A stretch of 64,000 bases of DNA from Bacilli bacterium (GTDB taxonomy: Bacteria > Bacillota_I > Bacilli_A > RF39 > UBA660): NCBI GenBank assembly GCA_900768815.1, contig CAAGEE010000017.1, forward strand, positions 1 through 64,000, read 5' to 3'. The notes beneath the pieces were generated by a model that saw only the letters and a list, made by a program, of their open reading frames with translations, was not told where the DNA came from and made no database searches. The position numbers and the translations under genes are program-made. Shown one piece after another: positions 1 through 8,917 of this stretch. Within the stretch, counting starts at the first letter, position 1; each line of letters opens with the position of its first letter.

Positions 1-1
1 A

Positions 2-136
2 ACAAATTTTGATGCCATCGTTGAATCAACAAAAAAACACGATGTCTATCTAACACAAGCTTATGGTGATAAAGACAATGAATTAGGTCAACCAGTAGAA
101 GTAGATCCTACTGATAAGGCAACAACTACATATTAA
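2..136 (+). CDS. C-terminal end of an unidentified protein (5' truncated by window)
   Basis: An open frame runs from the left edge to a TAA at 134-136. It gives 44 residues ending in a hydrophilic tail rich in Asp, Thr and Lys (it closes DPTDKATTTY). No family can be named from this fragment. The next gene starts 22 bases later behind a good ribosome site and lies on the same strand, so this is probably an earlier member of the pilus/secretion operon. Seen: frame and stop. Inferred: operon membership. Confidence 0.55.
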   Translation, partial: TNFDAIVESTKKHDVYLTQAYGDKDNELGQPVEVDPTDKATTTY

Positions 137-157
137 AAAAGAAGGAGAGAATGTAAA

Positions 158-967
158 ATGGGGAATAAAAATGGATTATTAAAATTCCTACAAAACAAAA
201 ACACCGTTACTGTAATTGGTGTAGTAGCAGCAGTTTTGGTATTATACGTAGGTTATAACATTCGTGTTAAAAATGCTATAAATCCAATAACTGTACCTTA
301 TGCTAAAGAAACAATCAAAGGTGGAACACAAATAACAGAGGATAAAGTTGGAACTATCCAAGTACCACCTTCAATGCTAAAAGGTAATGTACTTACAAAT
401 CAATCTCAAATAATTGATAAGTATGCAAGACCAGATAGTATTATTCCAGAAGGAAGTCTTTTCTACTCAACAGCAGTAGTTGAAGAAGGACAATTACCAA
501 ATAGTATCATTATGAAATATCAAAAAGGATATGTTTTATATAACATGGCTGTTACTACAGAATCAACTTATGGTAACTCTATATATCCAGAAAATTATAT
601 TGATATATATCTAAAAATAGTAAATAAAATTGATACAACAAATCCAAATGCTAGTAAAGAAAATGCAGATAAGATAATGTTTGGTAAATTATTAGAAAAT
701 GTTAAAGTACTAGCAGTAAAAGATGCTTCTGGTCAACCAGTATTTGCTAACTTAGATGAGCAAAGAACACCAGCGATGATTGTGTTTGCTGTACCAGAAA
801 AATACTATATCTTATTGAAAAAAGCTGAATTCTTAAGAAACTATGATACAACATTAATACCAGTACCAACTAATGAAAGTTTGGCTGATAAACCGGGAAA
901 TATTAAATTATCAAGTGAAGAATTAGAACAATTTATCAATAAAGTAACAGTTACAATAGATCAATAA
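158..967 (+). CDS. CpaB/RcpC-like Flp pilus assembly protein (SAF domain)
   Basis: A 269-aa protein with a short basic N-terminus, one membrane segment at about residues 16-34, and then a region resembling the SAF domain of CpaB/RcpC pilus proteins (VPYAKETIKGGTQIT, then a V-PPSML stretch near residue 70). In Tad/Flp systems CpaB is a periplasmic or extracellular assembly factor. In a Gram-positive cell it would sit on the outer face of the membrane. The ATG at 158 has GAAGGAGAGA just upstream. The next gene is the pilus ATPase, which supports the call. The C-terminal 100 residues are less typical, so the exact subfamily is uncertain. Confidence 0.7.
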   Translation: MGNKNGLLKFLQNKNTVTVIGVVAAVLVLYVGYNIRVKNAINPITVPYAKETIKGGTQITEDKVGTIQVPPSMLKGNVLTNQSQIIDKYARPDSIIPEGSLFYSTAVVEEGQLPNSIIMKYQKGYVLYNMAVTTESTYGNSIYPENYIDIYLKIVNKIDTTNPNASKENADKIMFGKLLENVKVLAVKDASGQPVFANLDEQRTPAMIVFAVPEKYYILLKKAEFLRNYDTTLIPVPTNESLADKPGNIKLSSEELEQFINKVTVTIDQ

Positions 968-998
968 AAGAATAAAGAAGAAAAGAGTGGATGGTTAG

Positions 999-2558
999 AT
1001 GAACGAAAATATTTTTGATAAACTTGATTTTGGACCTTTAAAGTCCCTACTAGAAAATGATGACATTACTGATATATCTTATGATAATAATGGACAAATA
1101 TGGATTCGTTCTCTAACTCAAGGTTCTGTAAGAGTAGAAGTAAATGGAGCAACCCCAGAGTTCATTGAAAAACTAGCTTTTCAGTGTTCTAATGTTATGG
1201 GTACAACATTTAATAATGCTAAACCATTTCTAGATGCAGAGTCAGCTGAATTACGTTTAAACTTTGTACACCCATCAATTGCAACGAATGGTATTGCGAT
1301 GGTTATTCGTAAAACTCCAGCTAAAATTAGATTGGAAAAAGAAAAGTTATTAAAAGAAGATTATTTTACTCAAGATATACACGATATCTTAATAAAATGT
1401 GTTGAAGGTCACTGCAACATAATGGTTGCTGGTGAAACTGGTTCAGGTAAAACAGAGTTTGTTAAATACTTAGCCAGTCACACCAAGACAAACGAAAAAA
1501 TAATTACAATTGAGGATACACTAGAATTACACTTAGATAAAATTTTTCCTCAAAGAGATATCGTTGCTATGAAAACAAATAATGTTGCTAGTTACACAGA
1601 TGTATTAGTAACATGTATGCGTCAGAATCCAAAATGGATTCTACTATCAGAAGTACGTAGTGCTGAAGCAGTTTCTGCTGTAAGAAACTCAATTTCATCA
1701 GGTCACAATATCTTATCAACAATCCATGCTGATAAAGCATCTGCTATACCATATCGTCTATATAGCTTGATGGAAACAGACCTAGATGTTAATCAATTCT
1801 TATCGACAATATATAGATACATTCAATTAGGTGTTCATATTAGAGCTTATTATAGTAAAGAAAGAGGTCAATTTCATCGTGAAGTAGATGAAGTAACAGA
1901 ATTCTATGTAGATGAAAATAATGAGCCTCAAAGTAGAGTGATTTATCAAAAAATGTTTGGTAAAGAACCAATGCTAAGAAAACCAAGTGAGCATTTAATT
2001 GAATATCTAGAAAACCAAAATATAGATATTAATTCAGTAGCTAGTCACATGGCTGATGACTTTCCATTTAATGCCGATGTTGATGAAGAAAATAAAAAGA
2101 CTGAAGTACCAACAGAACAAGAAGTTCAAAAAAAAGTTAGTGAAGTACCTTCTCAAGCAGAAACAGTACCACAACAGGTAATACAACCTGTTATTCCAAC
2201 TGGACAAGTTGTACAGTCAGTTGCTCCTCTACAGCCAACGATAGAGCAACCAGGCGTTGCCTCAGTTAATAATCCTGTCGCACCATTACATCAAACTATT
2301 GTAGAACAACCAACCACTGTACCAACAAATGTAGCAGTTAGTAATGTAATGCCACTACAACCAACAGTAACACCAACACCAGTTGTACCATTACAACCAA
2401 TAATTCCAGAACAACAAAATGCATCCCAAGTCATCTCAATACCACAAGTACAACCTGGAGTAATAACTAACCAAGTACAACAACCAACTGAATTACAAAC
2501 ATTACCAACAAATGTAGAACCATTACCAACATTAGATGGTTCAACAAGCCAACAATAA
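999..2558 (+). CDS. CpaF/TadA-type secretion ATPase with long Pro/Gln tail
   Basis: A 519-aa GspE/PulE-superfamily ATPase of the CpaF (TadA/VirB11) type, which powers pilin export and polymerisation at the inner face of the membrane. Walker A is GETGSGKTE at about residues 145-153, the Walker B-like segment WILLSEVRS is near 213-221, and the His box TIHAD is at 241-245. The N-terminal domain is present. The catalytic part ends near residue 355. The last 150 residues are a low-complexity tail rich in Pro, Gln and Val with repeated PLQP-like units, which is not normal for CpaF. It is followed by TadB and TadC genes, the usual Tad order. Confidence 0.88.
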   Translation: MNENIFDKLDFGPLKSLLENDDITDISYDNNGQIWIRSLTQGSVRVEVNGATPEFIEKLAFQCSNVMGTTFNNAKPFLDAESAELRLNFVHPSIATNGIAMVIRKTPAKIRLEKEKLLKEDYFTQDIHDILIKCVEGHCNIMVAGETGSGKTEFVKYLASHTKTNEKIITIEDTLELHLDKIFPQRDIVAMKTNNVASYTDVLVTCMRQNPKWILLSEVRSAEAVSAVRNSISSGHNILSTIHADKASAIPYRLYSLMETDLDVNQFLSTIYRYIQLGVHIRAYYSKERGQFHREVDEVTEFYVDENNEPQSRVIYQKMFGKEPMLRKPSEHLIEYLENQNIDINSVASHMADDFPFNADVDEENKKTEVPTEQEVQKKVSEVPSQAETVPQQVIQPVIPTGQVVQSVAPLQPTIEQPGVASVNNPVAPLHQTIVEQPTTVPTNVAVSNVMPLQPTVTPTPVVPLQPIIPEQQNASQVISIPQVQPGVITNQVQQPTELQTLPTNVEPLPTLDGSTSQQ

Positions 2559-2580
2559 ATAAAAAAGGGGAGTAATAAAA

Positions 2581-3483
2581 ATGTATATTGAAGAATTACT
2601 AATAATAATAGTTATTGCTGTTGGTATTGTAGGATATCGTAGCTATAAAGGTCAAAACTTTGGAAAATTTATTACAGTTCAAGTACAACAAATGTATGAT
2701 AGATTTGCCCCATATTCATTCAAAGTAGTAAGAGAAAAAACCAAAGAATTAGGTCAAGAATACACAGCCAAACAATATACAGTCCAAGTAATAACAATGT
2801 CTATCTTTGCTGGAGTAGTAACATATTTATATTTCTATAACTTAGTAATTTGTATATTCTATATTCTTGCCGTCATAATGATAGTTCCATATTTATCATA
2901 TTTAAGATGCAAAAGAATTTATAGTGAATTTATTTTTGAACAAATTCAAGTATATACATCAAACGTCATTATGGAATTTGCTACTACACAAAGTTTCGTA
3001 AAAGCACTAGAAGGAGTAAGAAACTCTGGTATTTTAGAAGACCCGGTAAAAAGTGATGTTGATTACATGATTGAATTAGCTTATAAAAATGGTAGTATTG
3101 ATGAATCCCTTGCTCATATGAGTAGAACATATCCATACTATATTGTAAAAAACATGCACCAATTATTCTTACAAATAACAAAAGAAGGTGCTAGAAACTC
3201 AGCAGATTCACTAGATAACATGCAATTAGATATTGATATGTTAGTAGAAAGTGTATATCGTGACAGAATAGAAAGAGCAACATTCCATAAATCATTCCTA
3301 CAGTTTGGTGTTATGTTATATTTAATGGCAATGTTAGTTCAATACTTACTTGGTAGAGAAACATATATCATTCTATTAGGAAGATGGTATGTAAAATTAT
3401 TGTTACATGGTGTATTAATAATAAATTCATATTTTCTTCTAAAAGGAGAAAAATATTATAATGAGAATGTAGGTGCTGAGTAA
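2581..3483 (+). CDS. TadB-like pilus assembly membrane protein
   Basis: A 300-aa protein of the type II secretion F family as split in Tad systems. Hydrophobic segments lie at about residues 5-20, 75-105 (two close together) and 245-285, with a long helical cytoplasmic stretch between (about 110-240) that fits the T2SSF domain. TadB and TadC together form the inner-membrane platform that the CpaF ATPase acts on. The ATG follows AAAAGGGGAG. The stop overlaps the start of the next gene as TAATG, so the two platform proteins are probably translationally coupled. Identification rests on topology and on position between CpaF and a second, similar protein. Confidence 0.75.
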   Translation: MYIEELLIIIVIAVGIVGYRSYKGQNFGKFITVQVQQMYDRFAPYSFKVVREKTKELGQEYTAKQYTVQVITMSIFAGVVTYLYFYNLVICIFYILAVIMIVPYLSYLRCKRIYSEFIFEQIQVYTSNVIMEFATTQSFVKALEGVRNSGILEDPVKSDVDYMIELAYKNGSIDESLAHMSRTYPYYIVKNMHQLFLQITKEGARNSADSLDNMQLDIDMLVESVYRDRIERATFHKSFLQFGVMLYLMAMLVQYLLGRETYIILLGRWYVKLLLHGVLIINSYFLLKGEKYYNENVGAE

Positions 3484-4295
3484 TGGAAGCGTTAATAGTA
3501 GGAGCAATCATAATAGGAATTTTAATATATAATGATACAATCGATAAAAAGAAATTTATGATTGATAATGAAAAATATTTACAAGCCTTAAGAGAAGAAG
3601 ATTATACATTTTTAGTATATGCCAAGTATGGAGAAGATGTAGATGTCGATCAACTTTATATGAAAAGATGTACTAATGCTATTATTATATTTTTAGTAGT
3701 GTTAGCCCTAACATCAACATCGGGAAGTGCATCAGGTAGTCTATTTAATCCTCAATTTTTCTTAAATCTAGTACTATCAATAGTAATTGGTGTTTTAGGA
3801 TTTAAACTACCATACATGCAATTAAAAAGTTTTTATAAAACACACTTACATGAAATAGATATAATGTTACCATACTACCTAAAGAGTTTAGAAATATTAA
3901 TTCAACACTATACAGTTCCAGTTGCTCTAGGTAAATCAATAGATGATGCTCCTGATATATTTAAACCTGGACTAAGAGAATTAATAAATAAGATAAATTC
4001 TGGTGATTCAACAATTGATCCATATATGGATTTTGCTAATACTTATCCAGTACGCGATTCAATGCGTATGATGCGTCTATTGTATAGATTAGGTTTAGGT
4101 TCACAAGAAAAGAAACAAGAAAGATTAATGATGTTTTCAAAAACAGTATCAAATCTTCAAAATAAAGCTCGTGAAACTAAATATAAAGAACGTCTAAATC
4201 ATATGGAAAGTCAAACTATGATTATGTTAGTAGTAACTGGTGTAGGAGTAATGTTAATTATCTTAATTTCTATGATGATGATGTTCAATATGTAA
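3483..4295 (+). CDS. TadC-like pilus assembly membrane protein
   Basis: A 270-aa protein, the second T2SSF-type platform subunit. Predicted membrane segments are at about residues 3-17, 63-78, 92-112 and 245-268. The central helical part (about 120-235) contains a basic run around RMMRLLYRLGLGSQEKK. The start codon shares one base with the TadB stop (TAATG). A strong promoter begins ten bases after the stop, so transcription is probably boosted again for the pilin downstream. No catalytic residues are expected in this family. The call depends on context and topology. Confidence 0.73.
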   Translation: MEALIVGAIIIGILIYNDTIDKKKFMIDNEKYLQALREEDYTFLVYAKYGEDVDVDQLYMKRCTNAIIIFLVVLALTSTSGSASGSLFNPQFFLNLVLSIVIGVLGFKLPYMQLKSFYKTHLHEIDIMLPYYLKSLEILIQHYTVPVALGKSIDDAPDIFKPGLRELINKINSGDSTIDPYMDFANTYPVRDSMRMMRLLYRLGLGSQEKKQERLMMFSKTVSNLQNKARETKYKERLNHMESQTMIMLVVTGVGVMLIILISMMMMFNM

Positions 4296-4304
4296 TAAAA
4301 AATA

Positions 4305-4333
4305 TTGATAAAAAAAGACTATTTTGTTATAAT
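4305..4333 (+). promoter_or_regulatory. Promoter for the small pilin gene
   Basis: TTGATA (4305-4310), a 17-base spacer and TATAAT (4328-4333) with a TG one base before the -10 (extended -10). It lies between the TadC stop and the 57-aa pilin candidate. A separate strong promoter for the most abundant subunit would make sense in a pilus operon. Confidence 0.7.
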
Positions 4334-4369
4334 TAAAATGTGAAGATAGGAAAGGAGATGTATATATAA

Positions 4370-4543
4370 ATGAAAGCGGCAACCGGTGAATTAAATTTAA
4401 CAGTAATTACATTAATCGCAATCGCAGCTGTAATTGGTTTCTTCTGGGTTATGTGGCCAAATATTAAATCAGCTATTAATAGTCAATGGGGAAATATTAG
4501 TGGTAATGATCCTAACGGTATGATCGTTCTTGAAAGAAGATAA
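4370..4543 (+). CDS. Small prepilin-like protein (candidate major Flp-type pilin)
   Basis: A 57-aa protein, short enough to be missed by gene finders. The N-terminus is MKAATGELNLTVITLIAIAA: a short basic leader, a Gly at residue 6, then an unbroken hydrophobic helix to about residue 30, followed by a short polar tail ending in LERR. This is the layout of class III (Flp) prepilins, which are cut after the Gly. The expected Glu at +5 is not obvious; a Glu follows the Gly directly. GGAAAGGAG lies 11 bases upstream of the ATG. It sits between TadC and a TadE-like gene, where Flp pilins are usually found. No prepilin peptidase gene is visible in this window. Confidence 0.62.
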   Translation: MKAATGELNLTVITLIAIAAVIGFFWVMWPNIKSAINSQWGNISGNDPNGMIVLERR

Positions 4544-4563
4544 ATAAAAAGAGGTGATTAGCT

Positions 4564-5010
4564 ATGCGTGATGCGTTTGGTGGACTTATGAACATGGTAA
4601 TTATCGTTGTCTTTTTAGTATTAGTTTCTGGCTATTTAGCATTTAATGTTAACTACACCAAAGCTTTTCGTGTAAAAAATAAAATAATCACTACAATAGA
4701 ACAATATGAAGGAAACTGTGGTAATGAAAATAGTGCTTGTAATCAAGAAATTATAAGTTACATGAAAGAATTAGGATATAATGCTGATACAAATATGAGA
4801 ATTGAAGGTTATGAATGTCAAAATGGATATTGTATTCAAAGAATAGAACCAAATAGAGATTCAGCATCAGTAAACGATCAAGAAAAGAAAGTTTATTACA
4901 GAGTAGTAACAGCTATAGTAATAGACATTCCTATAATAAACAAAATTATGCCACAGTTAAAAATATTTCAAGTATCAGGTACAACAAAACAATTTGTACC
5001 AACTACATAA
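4564..5010 (+). CDS. TadE-like pseudopilin
   Basis: A 148-aa protein with a short leader (MRDAFGG), one hydrophobic helix at about residues 9-28, and a soluble exterior domain. Four cysteines occur in two pairs (CGNENSAC near 52-59 and CQNGYC near 84-89), suggesting disulphides outside the cell. TadE/TadF pseudopilins have this layout and act as minor pilus components or assembly factors. GAGGTGATTAGCT precedes the ATG. The position directly after the pilin candidate supports the role. Sequence alone does not separate TadE from another minor pilin. Confidence 0.6.
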   Translation: MRDAFGGLMNMVIIVVFLVLVSGYLAFNVNYTKAFRVKNKIITTIEQYEGNCGNENSACNQEIISYMKELGYNADTNMRIEGYECQNGYCIQRIEPNRDSASVNDQEKKVYYRVVTAIVIDIPIINKIMPQLKIFQVSGTTKQFVPTT

Positions 5011-5025
5011 TAAGGAAAAGATAAT

Positions 5026-6018
5026 ATGAATGTTATTATAGCTAATGAACAGCAACAAATACTATCAAATCTTGATATAGATATTATAAAAAATATAACG
5101 GGAAGTTATGATGCTAGAGAAATAGTTAGTATGTTCAAAGACTTTTTCTTTAATAAAATGATACTTGATGTAACAGCAATAAAAGGATATGAGAATGCAG
5201 ATAATTATTTAGTTCTAGCTCAGCAACTTGATCCTGGTAAAATAATTTTATTTATACCAGAGAATAATAAGCAATTATGTACTTCTATGTTTTTATCAAA
5301 GATAATTACATTTGGAATATATAACTTCACTACTAATATAGATGGTATTAAGTATTTAATACAAAAACCTAATACTTATGCCGATGTAGAGAATCTTCTC
5401 CACATGGTAAGACCTGTGGTGGTATCCGAAAATAGTAATATGCCTCCAAATACTGTATCAAAAGTAATTGGTTTTAGAAGTATTACAGATTGTGCAGGTT
5501 CTACAACATTAATTTATATGTTAAAAAAAGAATTAGAATCAGCAATGAATGCCACAGTCTTAGCTATTGAAGTAGATAAAAGAGATTTTGTATTTTTCAA
5601 TGAGAAGAATATGATTTCAACTACGAAAGAAGATCTAAAAGATATTATTTCTCAAAATACAGAAGCACAAGTAATATTAGTAGATTTAAATGCATATCCC
5701 CATGATGAGGTATGCCAAAAAGTGTTTTATTTAGTGGAACCAAGTATAATAAAACTTAACAAGGCAATAAGAAGAGAACCTAATGTCTTCAATAGAATAA
5801 GAAACAAAAATGTTATCTTAACAAAAAGTCTATTGTCAAATAAAGATATTGCTGATTTTGAGATAGAATCAAATATAAAAGTATTTTATAATATGCCACC
5901 ATTAGATGAAAGGCAAAGAAATGGCGCTATAAATGATTTCTTAGGCAGAATCGGTTTAATATCATCAATACCTAATACAAATAATTCAGGACGTGTTTTT
6001 GGATTATTTAGAAGATAA
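5026..6018 (+). CDS. TadZ/CpaE-like protein with degenerate ATPase site
   Basis: A 330-aa soluble protein. The first 130 residues resemble an atypical receiver-like domain and the rest a MinD/ParA-type fold, the architecture of TadZ/CpaE, which marks the pole or assembly site for Tad pili. The P-loop position reads TDCAGSTTL (about 154-162), so the deviant Walker A lysines of ParA/MinD are gone. The following segment ATVLAIEVDKRDFVFF matches the beta strand after the P-loop. It would therefore bind nucleotide weakly or not at all. The last gene of the Tad half, it is separated by about 55 bases from the type IV secretion half. Confidence 0.6.
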   Translation: MNVIIANEQQQILSNLDIDIIKNITGSYDAREIVSMFKDFFFNKMILDVTAIKGYENADNYLVLAQQLDPGKIILFIPENNKQLCTSMFLSKIITFGIYNFTTNIDGIKYLIQKPNTYADVENLLHMVRPVVVSENSNMPPNTVSKVIGFRSITDCAGSTTLIYMLKKELESAMNATVLAIEVDKRDFVFFNEKNMISTTKEDLKDIISQNTEAQVILVDLNAYPHDEVCQKVFYLVEPSIIKLNKAIRREPNVFNRIRNKNVILTKSLLSNKDIADFEIESNIKVFYNMPPLDERQRNGAINDFLGRIGLISSIPNTNNSGRVFGLFRR

Positions 6019-6072
6019 GATTGACAAATAACAGTTAATAAGATATTATATTTATAGCAAAGGAGAGGTACT

Positions 6073-6411
6073 ATGAAAAATGTAGGTCAAGTCGGCGGTG
6101 CATGTGACGGACTAGATCCAGTAATCAAAATAATAAGAGATGGAGTTTTAAAATATGTATGTATATTAATTCCAATTGGTCTACTTTTATTTGGTGTTTT
6201 TGATTTAGGAAAAGCAGTTATCGCTAGTGATGAAAAAGAAGTTAAAGCAGCTCAAAGTAGGTTAATTAAAAGAGTTATTTATGCCGTATTAGTATTTTTA
6301 GTACCACAAATAGTTTCGTTAATAATGAATGTGGTAGCAATTGGTGTAGGCGATGAAGATACTACTAGTTGGGCTTCTTGCTGGAACAATGCATATGTAG
6401 TAAATAAATAA
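6073..6411 (+). CDS. VirB2/TrbC-like two-helix membrane protein
   Basis: A 112-aa protein with two hydrophobic helices (about residues 28-50 and 68-92) separated by a short charged loop (ASDEKEVKAAQSRLIKR). This is the layout of VirB2/TrbC-type subunits of type IV secretion systems. Cysteines lie near both ends (residues 11, 31 and 103). A good GGAGAGG site precedes the ATG. A terminator hairpin follows immediately, so this gene may be expressed at a different level from those downstream. A second protein of the same type is encoded next. The sequence does not show whether it is a pilin or a channel subunit. Confidence 0.6.
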   Translation: MKNVGQVGGACDGLDPVIKIIRDGVLKYVCILIPIGLLLFGVFDLGKAVIASDEKEVKAAQSRLIKRVIYAVLVFLVPQIVSLIMNVVAIGVGDEDTTSWASCWNNAYVVNK

Positions 6412-6414
6412 ATG

Positions 6415-6442
6415 AATAGCAAATAATTGCTATTTTTTTTTT
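6415..6442 (+). terminator. Rho-independent terminator after first VirB2-like gene
   Basis: Stem AATAGCAA / TTGCTATT with a 4-base loop, then a run of ten T. It directly abuts the -35 box of the next promoter. Confidence 0.75.
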
Positions 6443-6469
6443 GCTATGATATATTTATTATGTTATAAT
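6441..6469 (+). promoter_or_regulatory. Promoter for the type IV secretion half
   Basis: TTGCTA (6441-6446), 17-base spacer, TATAAT (6464-6469) preceded by TGT (extended -10). It starts inside the T-run of the terminator, so it defines a second transcription unit. Confidence 0.7.
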
Positions 6470-6487
6470 GTATTTGGAGTGATCTAT

Positions 6488-6943
6488 ATGAAAAAAGGAA
6501 CTACTTTTTGTTTCTTATTAATAATAGGACTAACAATGCTTAGTTCTTTTAGTGTATCAGCAAAAAGTTTAACAACAACTAATATAAAAGTGAGTAATTA
6601 TGTGCAAATTGCTGATGGAGTACGATTTGAAGACGGAAATTTAAGTTGTGATGGAGATAATGCCATACTTGGAAATGTAAATGATGAAAATTCAGTAGCT
6701 TGGCTTGTAAATGAAATATTAAATTACTTAAAAATAATTGGACCATTCTTGGTATTGATATTAAGTAGTATAGAGTTTGTAAAGGCTATATTAACATCCG
6801 ATGATGAGAGTCTGTCTAAAGCACAAAAGAACTTAATAACACGTTTAATATTGGCAGCAGCACTTTTTGTTTTACCAACATTAATAAGTGTAATTTTAAA
6901 TGTCTTCGGAATAACATCAAATGAAATATGTATATTTCAATAG
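6488..6943 (+). CDS. Second VirB2/TrbC-like protein with signal peptide
   Basis: A 151-aa protein. The ATG at 6488 is chosen because GGAG lies 8 bases upstream and the protein then begins with a clear signal peptide (MKKGTTFCFLLIIGL...SVSA, about residues 1-25). An upstream in-frame start at 6446 would lie inside the promoter. After a polar stretch come two hydrophobic helices (about 78-98 and 120-143) separated by a charged loop (SDDESLSKAQKNLITR) closely like the loop in the gene before it. The two are therefore probably paralogues, one with a longer exported N-terminus. Confidence 0.6.
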   Translation: MKKGTTFCFLLIIGLTMLSSFSVSAKSLTTTNIKVSNYVQIADGVRFEDGNLSCDGDNAILGNVNDENSVAWLVNEILNYLKIIGPFLVLILSSIEFVKAILTSDDESLSKAQKNLITRLILAAALFVLPTLISVILNVFGITSNEICIFQ

Positions 6944-6967
6944 AATAAAGGTAAGAGGTGATAGTAA

Positions 6968-8893
6968 ATGTCAGATTTAATGCCAGTTTCGATAATGTCA
7001 GACCTAATAAGAACTGTGTTAGTAACTGTTATAGATAGACCAGCTTATATAATTTTGGATTTAATTTATAGAGTGTTTTTTCAAGTAGCAACTGCTGATA
7101 TACTTAGTAATGAAATAGTAAGAACAGTTTATTATAGATGCCAAATGGTAATTGGTATTTTTATGCTCTTTAAATTTGCAGTAACCATATTAGAAGGAAT
7201 AGTAGATCCAACAAGGATTACCGATAAAAAACAGGGAGCTGGAAAAATAATAACTAGAATAATTACTTCACTTGTTATTTTAACTTTAATAACACCAATT
7301 AATATTCCAAATCCAGCCAACAAATGGGAAGAAAAATTAAAAAATAATGGTATTATTTTTGGTGCTCTATATTCGTTACAGGATAGAATATTAAATAATA
7401 ATACTTTAGGAAAACTAATTTTAGGTACTTTAGATAATGAAAAAACAAAAACCAATAATAGTGTTGCCGAATCAGCATCACAGTTCACAAAGAGTATTGC
7501 TAAAGGATTTATAAGATATAATTTGAAAGATAGCAATCTAGAGAAACTTCAAAAACCAACAGCAGAAGGTCAGGAATATGAAGACATTCCTGATAACCTA
7601 GCATGTAAATCAATTGATGCCGATATTGCTAAAGTTTATGATGAGGGAAGTGCATGGGATATCCTTAGCCTAGTAAATACAACTTGTGGTTCACAAAGAG
7701 GTGGCCTATGGGGAACAATGTCAGGTATAGCTAGTAAAATCTTCGGTACTGATAGCTATGTTTTTGCTTATAGTCCAATAGGTGGAATATGTGCCTACAT
7801 AATCGCAATAATCTTAATCGGATTTACAGTTGATATTGCAATTCGTACAATAAAGCTAGCAGTATTAAGACTAATTGCTCCAATTCCAATAATAAGTCAC
7901 ATGAACATTTCGGCAAAGGAAAGTAAAGGAACTGATTCATTTAGTCTTTGGGTAAAAGCAGTAACTACAACATATATAGACTTATTCGTTAGATTAGCAG
8001 TATTATATTTTGTAATAGCAATAATTCAAGAAATAATATCACCAGCTGGGGTAAAAATTGATCTAGGAACAGGATTTGCTGCTGCTATAGCCTTTGTATT
8101 CATAGTAATAGGATTATTACTATTTGCAAGACAAGCTCCTAAATTCTTTCAAGATGTTTTAGGATTACAAGGAACTATGAGTAATATTGGTTTATCTGCA
8201 ATTTTAGCAGGAGCAGGAACACTAAAACAAGGGGGTTCATTAAGAGATGCACGTTATGCAGTAGAAGATTCCGTTGATAATAATATTAATGCAATTAATA
8301 GTGGTAAAGCACCTCCGAGCGTAGGCATGGCATACAATGCTGGTAGGGACTTAGCAGCACAGATGATTACTGGCAATGATAAGATGACAGCCAAAGCTAT
8401 GAACAGAGGACAAGGCATATTATCACATGAAGGAATTACTCCAAATATTGCAAGTAAATATAAAAATGACATGTATCTACAAAAAGGTATATTACAAGCA
8501 ATGGAGGATGCTCAAACTAGAGGCCCTAATGCCCATGGACAATATGAGGTTAACTATGATACTGGCCAAACAACTAATACTGGTCAAAAAATTTATGCTA
8601 CTAAGTATATAGATAAAGATCAATGGGCAAATGCAATTGCTAAACAAAGAGGTAGAACTACAGATGCAGAATCCGCATACAACGATATGAAAGCAGAACA
8701 ACAAAAATACGGACAAACAGTTGGTTATCGTGAAAAACATAGAGGAAGAAAACATCCATATCTTTCTGCTAGAAGACAAAGAAGAAATGCTGCAAACCAT
8801 ACTTCAACAATGGGAGAAAATTGGCATGATAATATAGCGGAAGACTTTAACAGAAATAATGGCGTTGATCCAGAAATAGGAGATCAATTATAA
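6968..8893 (+). CDS. VirB6/TrbL-like polytopic membrane protein
   Basis: A 641-aa protein with several membrane helices (roughly residues 12-35, 55-80, 95-115, 265-300, 330-355 and 370-400) and a long hydrophilic C-terminal tail (about 430-641). The tail is basic near its end (residues 590-610). VirB6/TrbL proteins form part of the inner-membrane channel of type IV secretion systems and often carry such tails. AGAGGTGATAGTA precedes the ATG. The following gene is a PrgI/VirB3-like protein and then VirB4, the standard order in Gram-positive type IV systems. Family assignment is by topology and neighbours. Confidence 0.68.
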   Translation: MSDLMPVSIMSDLIRTVLVTVIDRPAYIILDLIYRVFFQVATADILSNEIVRTVYYRCQMVIGIFMLFKFAVTILEGIVDPTRITDKKQGAGKIITRIITSLVILTLITPINIPNPANKWEEKLKNNGIIFGALYSLQDRILNNNTLGKLILGTLDNEKTKTNNSVAESASQFTKSIAKGFIRYNLKDSNLEKLQKPTAEGQEYEDIPDNLACKSIDADIAKVYDEGSAWDILSLVNTTCGSQRGGLWGTMSGIASKIFGTDSYVFAYSPIGGICAYIIAIILIGFTVDIAIRTIKLAVLRLIAPIPIISHMNISAKESKGTDSFSLWVKAVTTTYIDLFVRLAVLYFVIAIIQEIISPAGVKIDLGTGFAAAIAFVFIVIGLLLFARQAPKFFQDVLGLQGTMSNIGLSAILAGAGTLKQGGSLRDARYAVEDSVDNNINAINSGKAPPSVGMAYNAGRDLAAQMITGNDKMTAKAMNRGQGILSHEGITPNIASKYKNDMYLQKGILQAMEDAQTRGPNAHGQYEVNYDTGQTTNTGQKIYATKYIDKDQWANAIAKQRGRTTDAESAYNDMKAEQQKYGQTVGYREKHRGRKHPYLSARRQRRNAANHTSTMGENWHDNIAEDFNRNNGVDPEIGDQL

Positions 8894-8917
8894 AAAATAA
8901 AAAGGAGTGTGATATAA

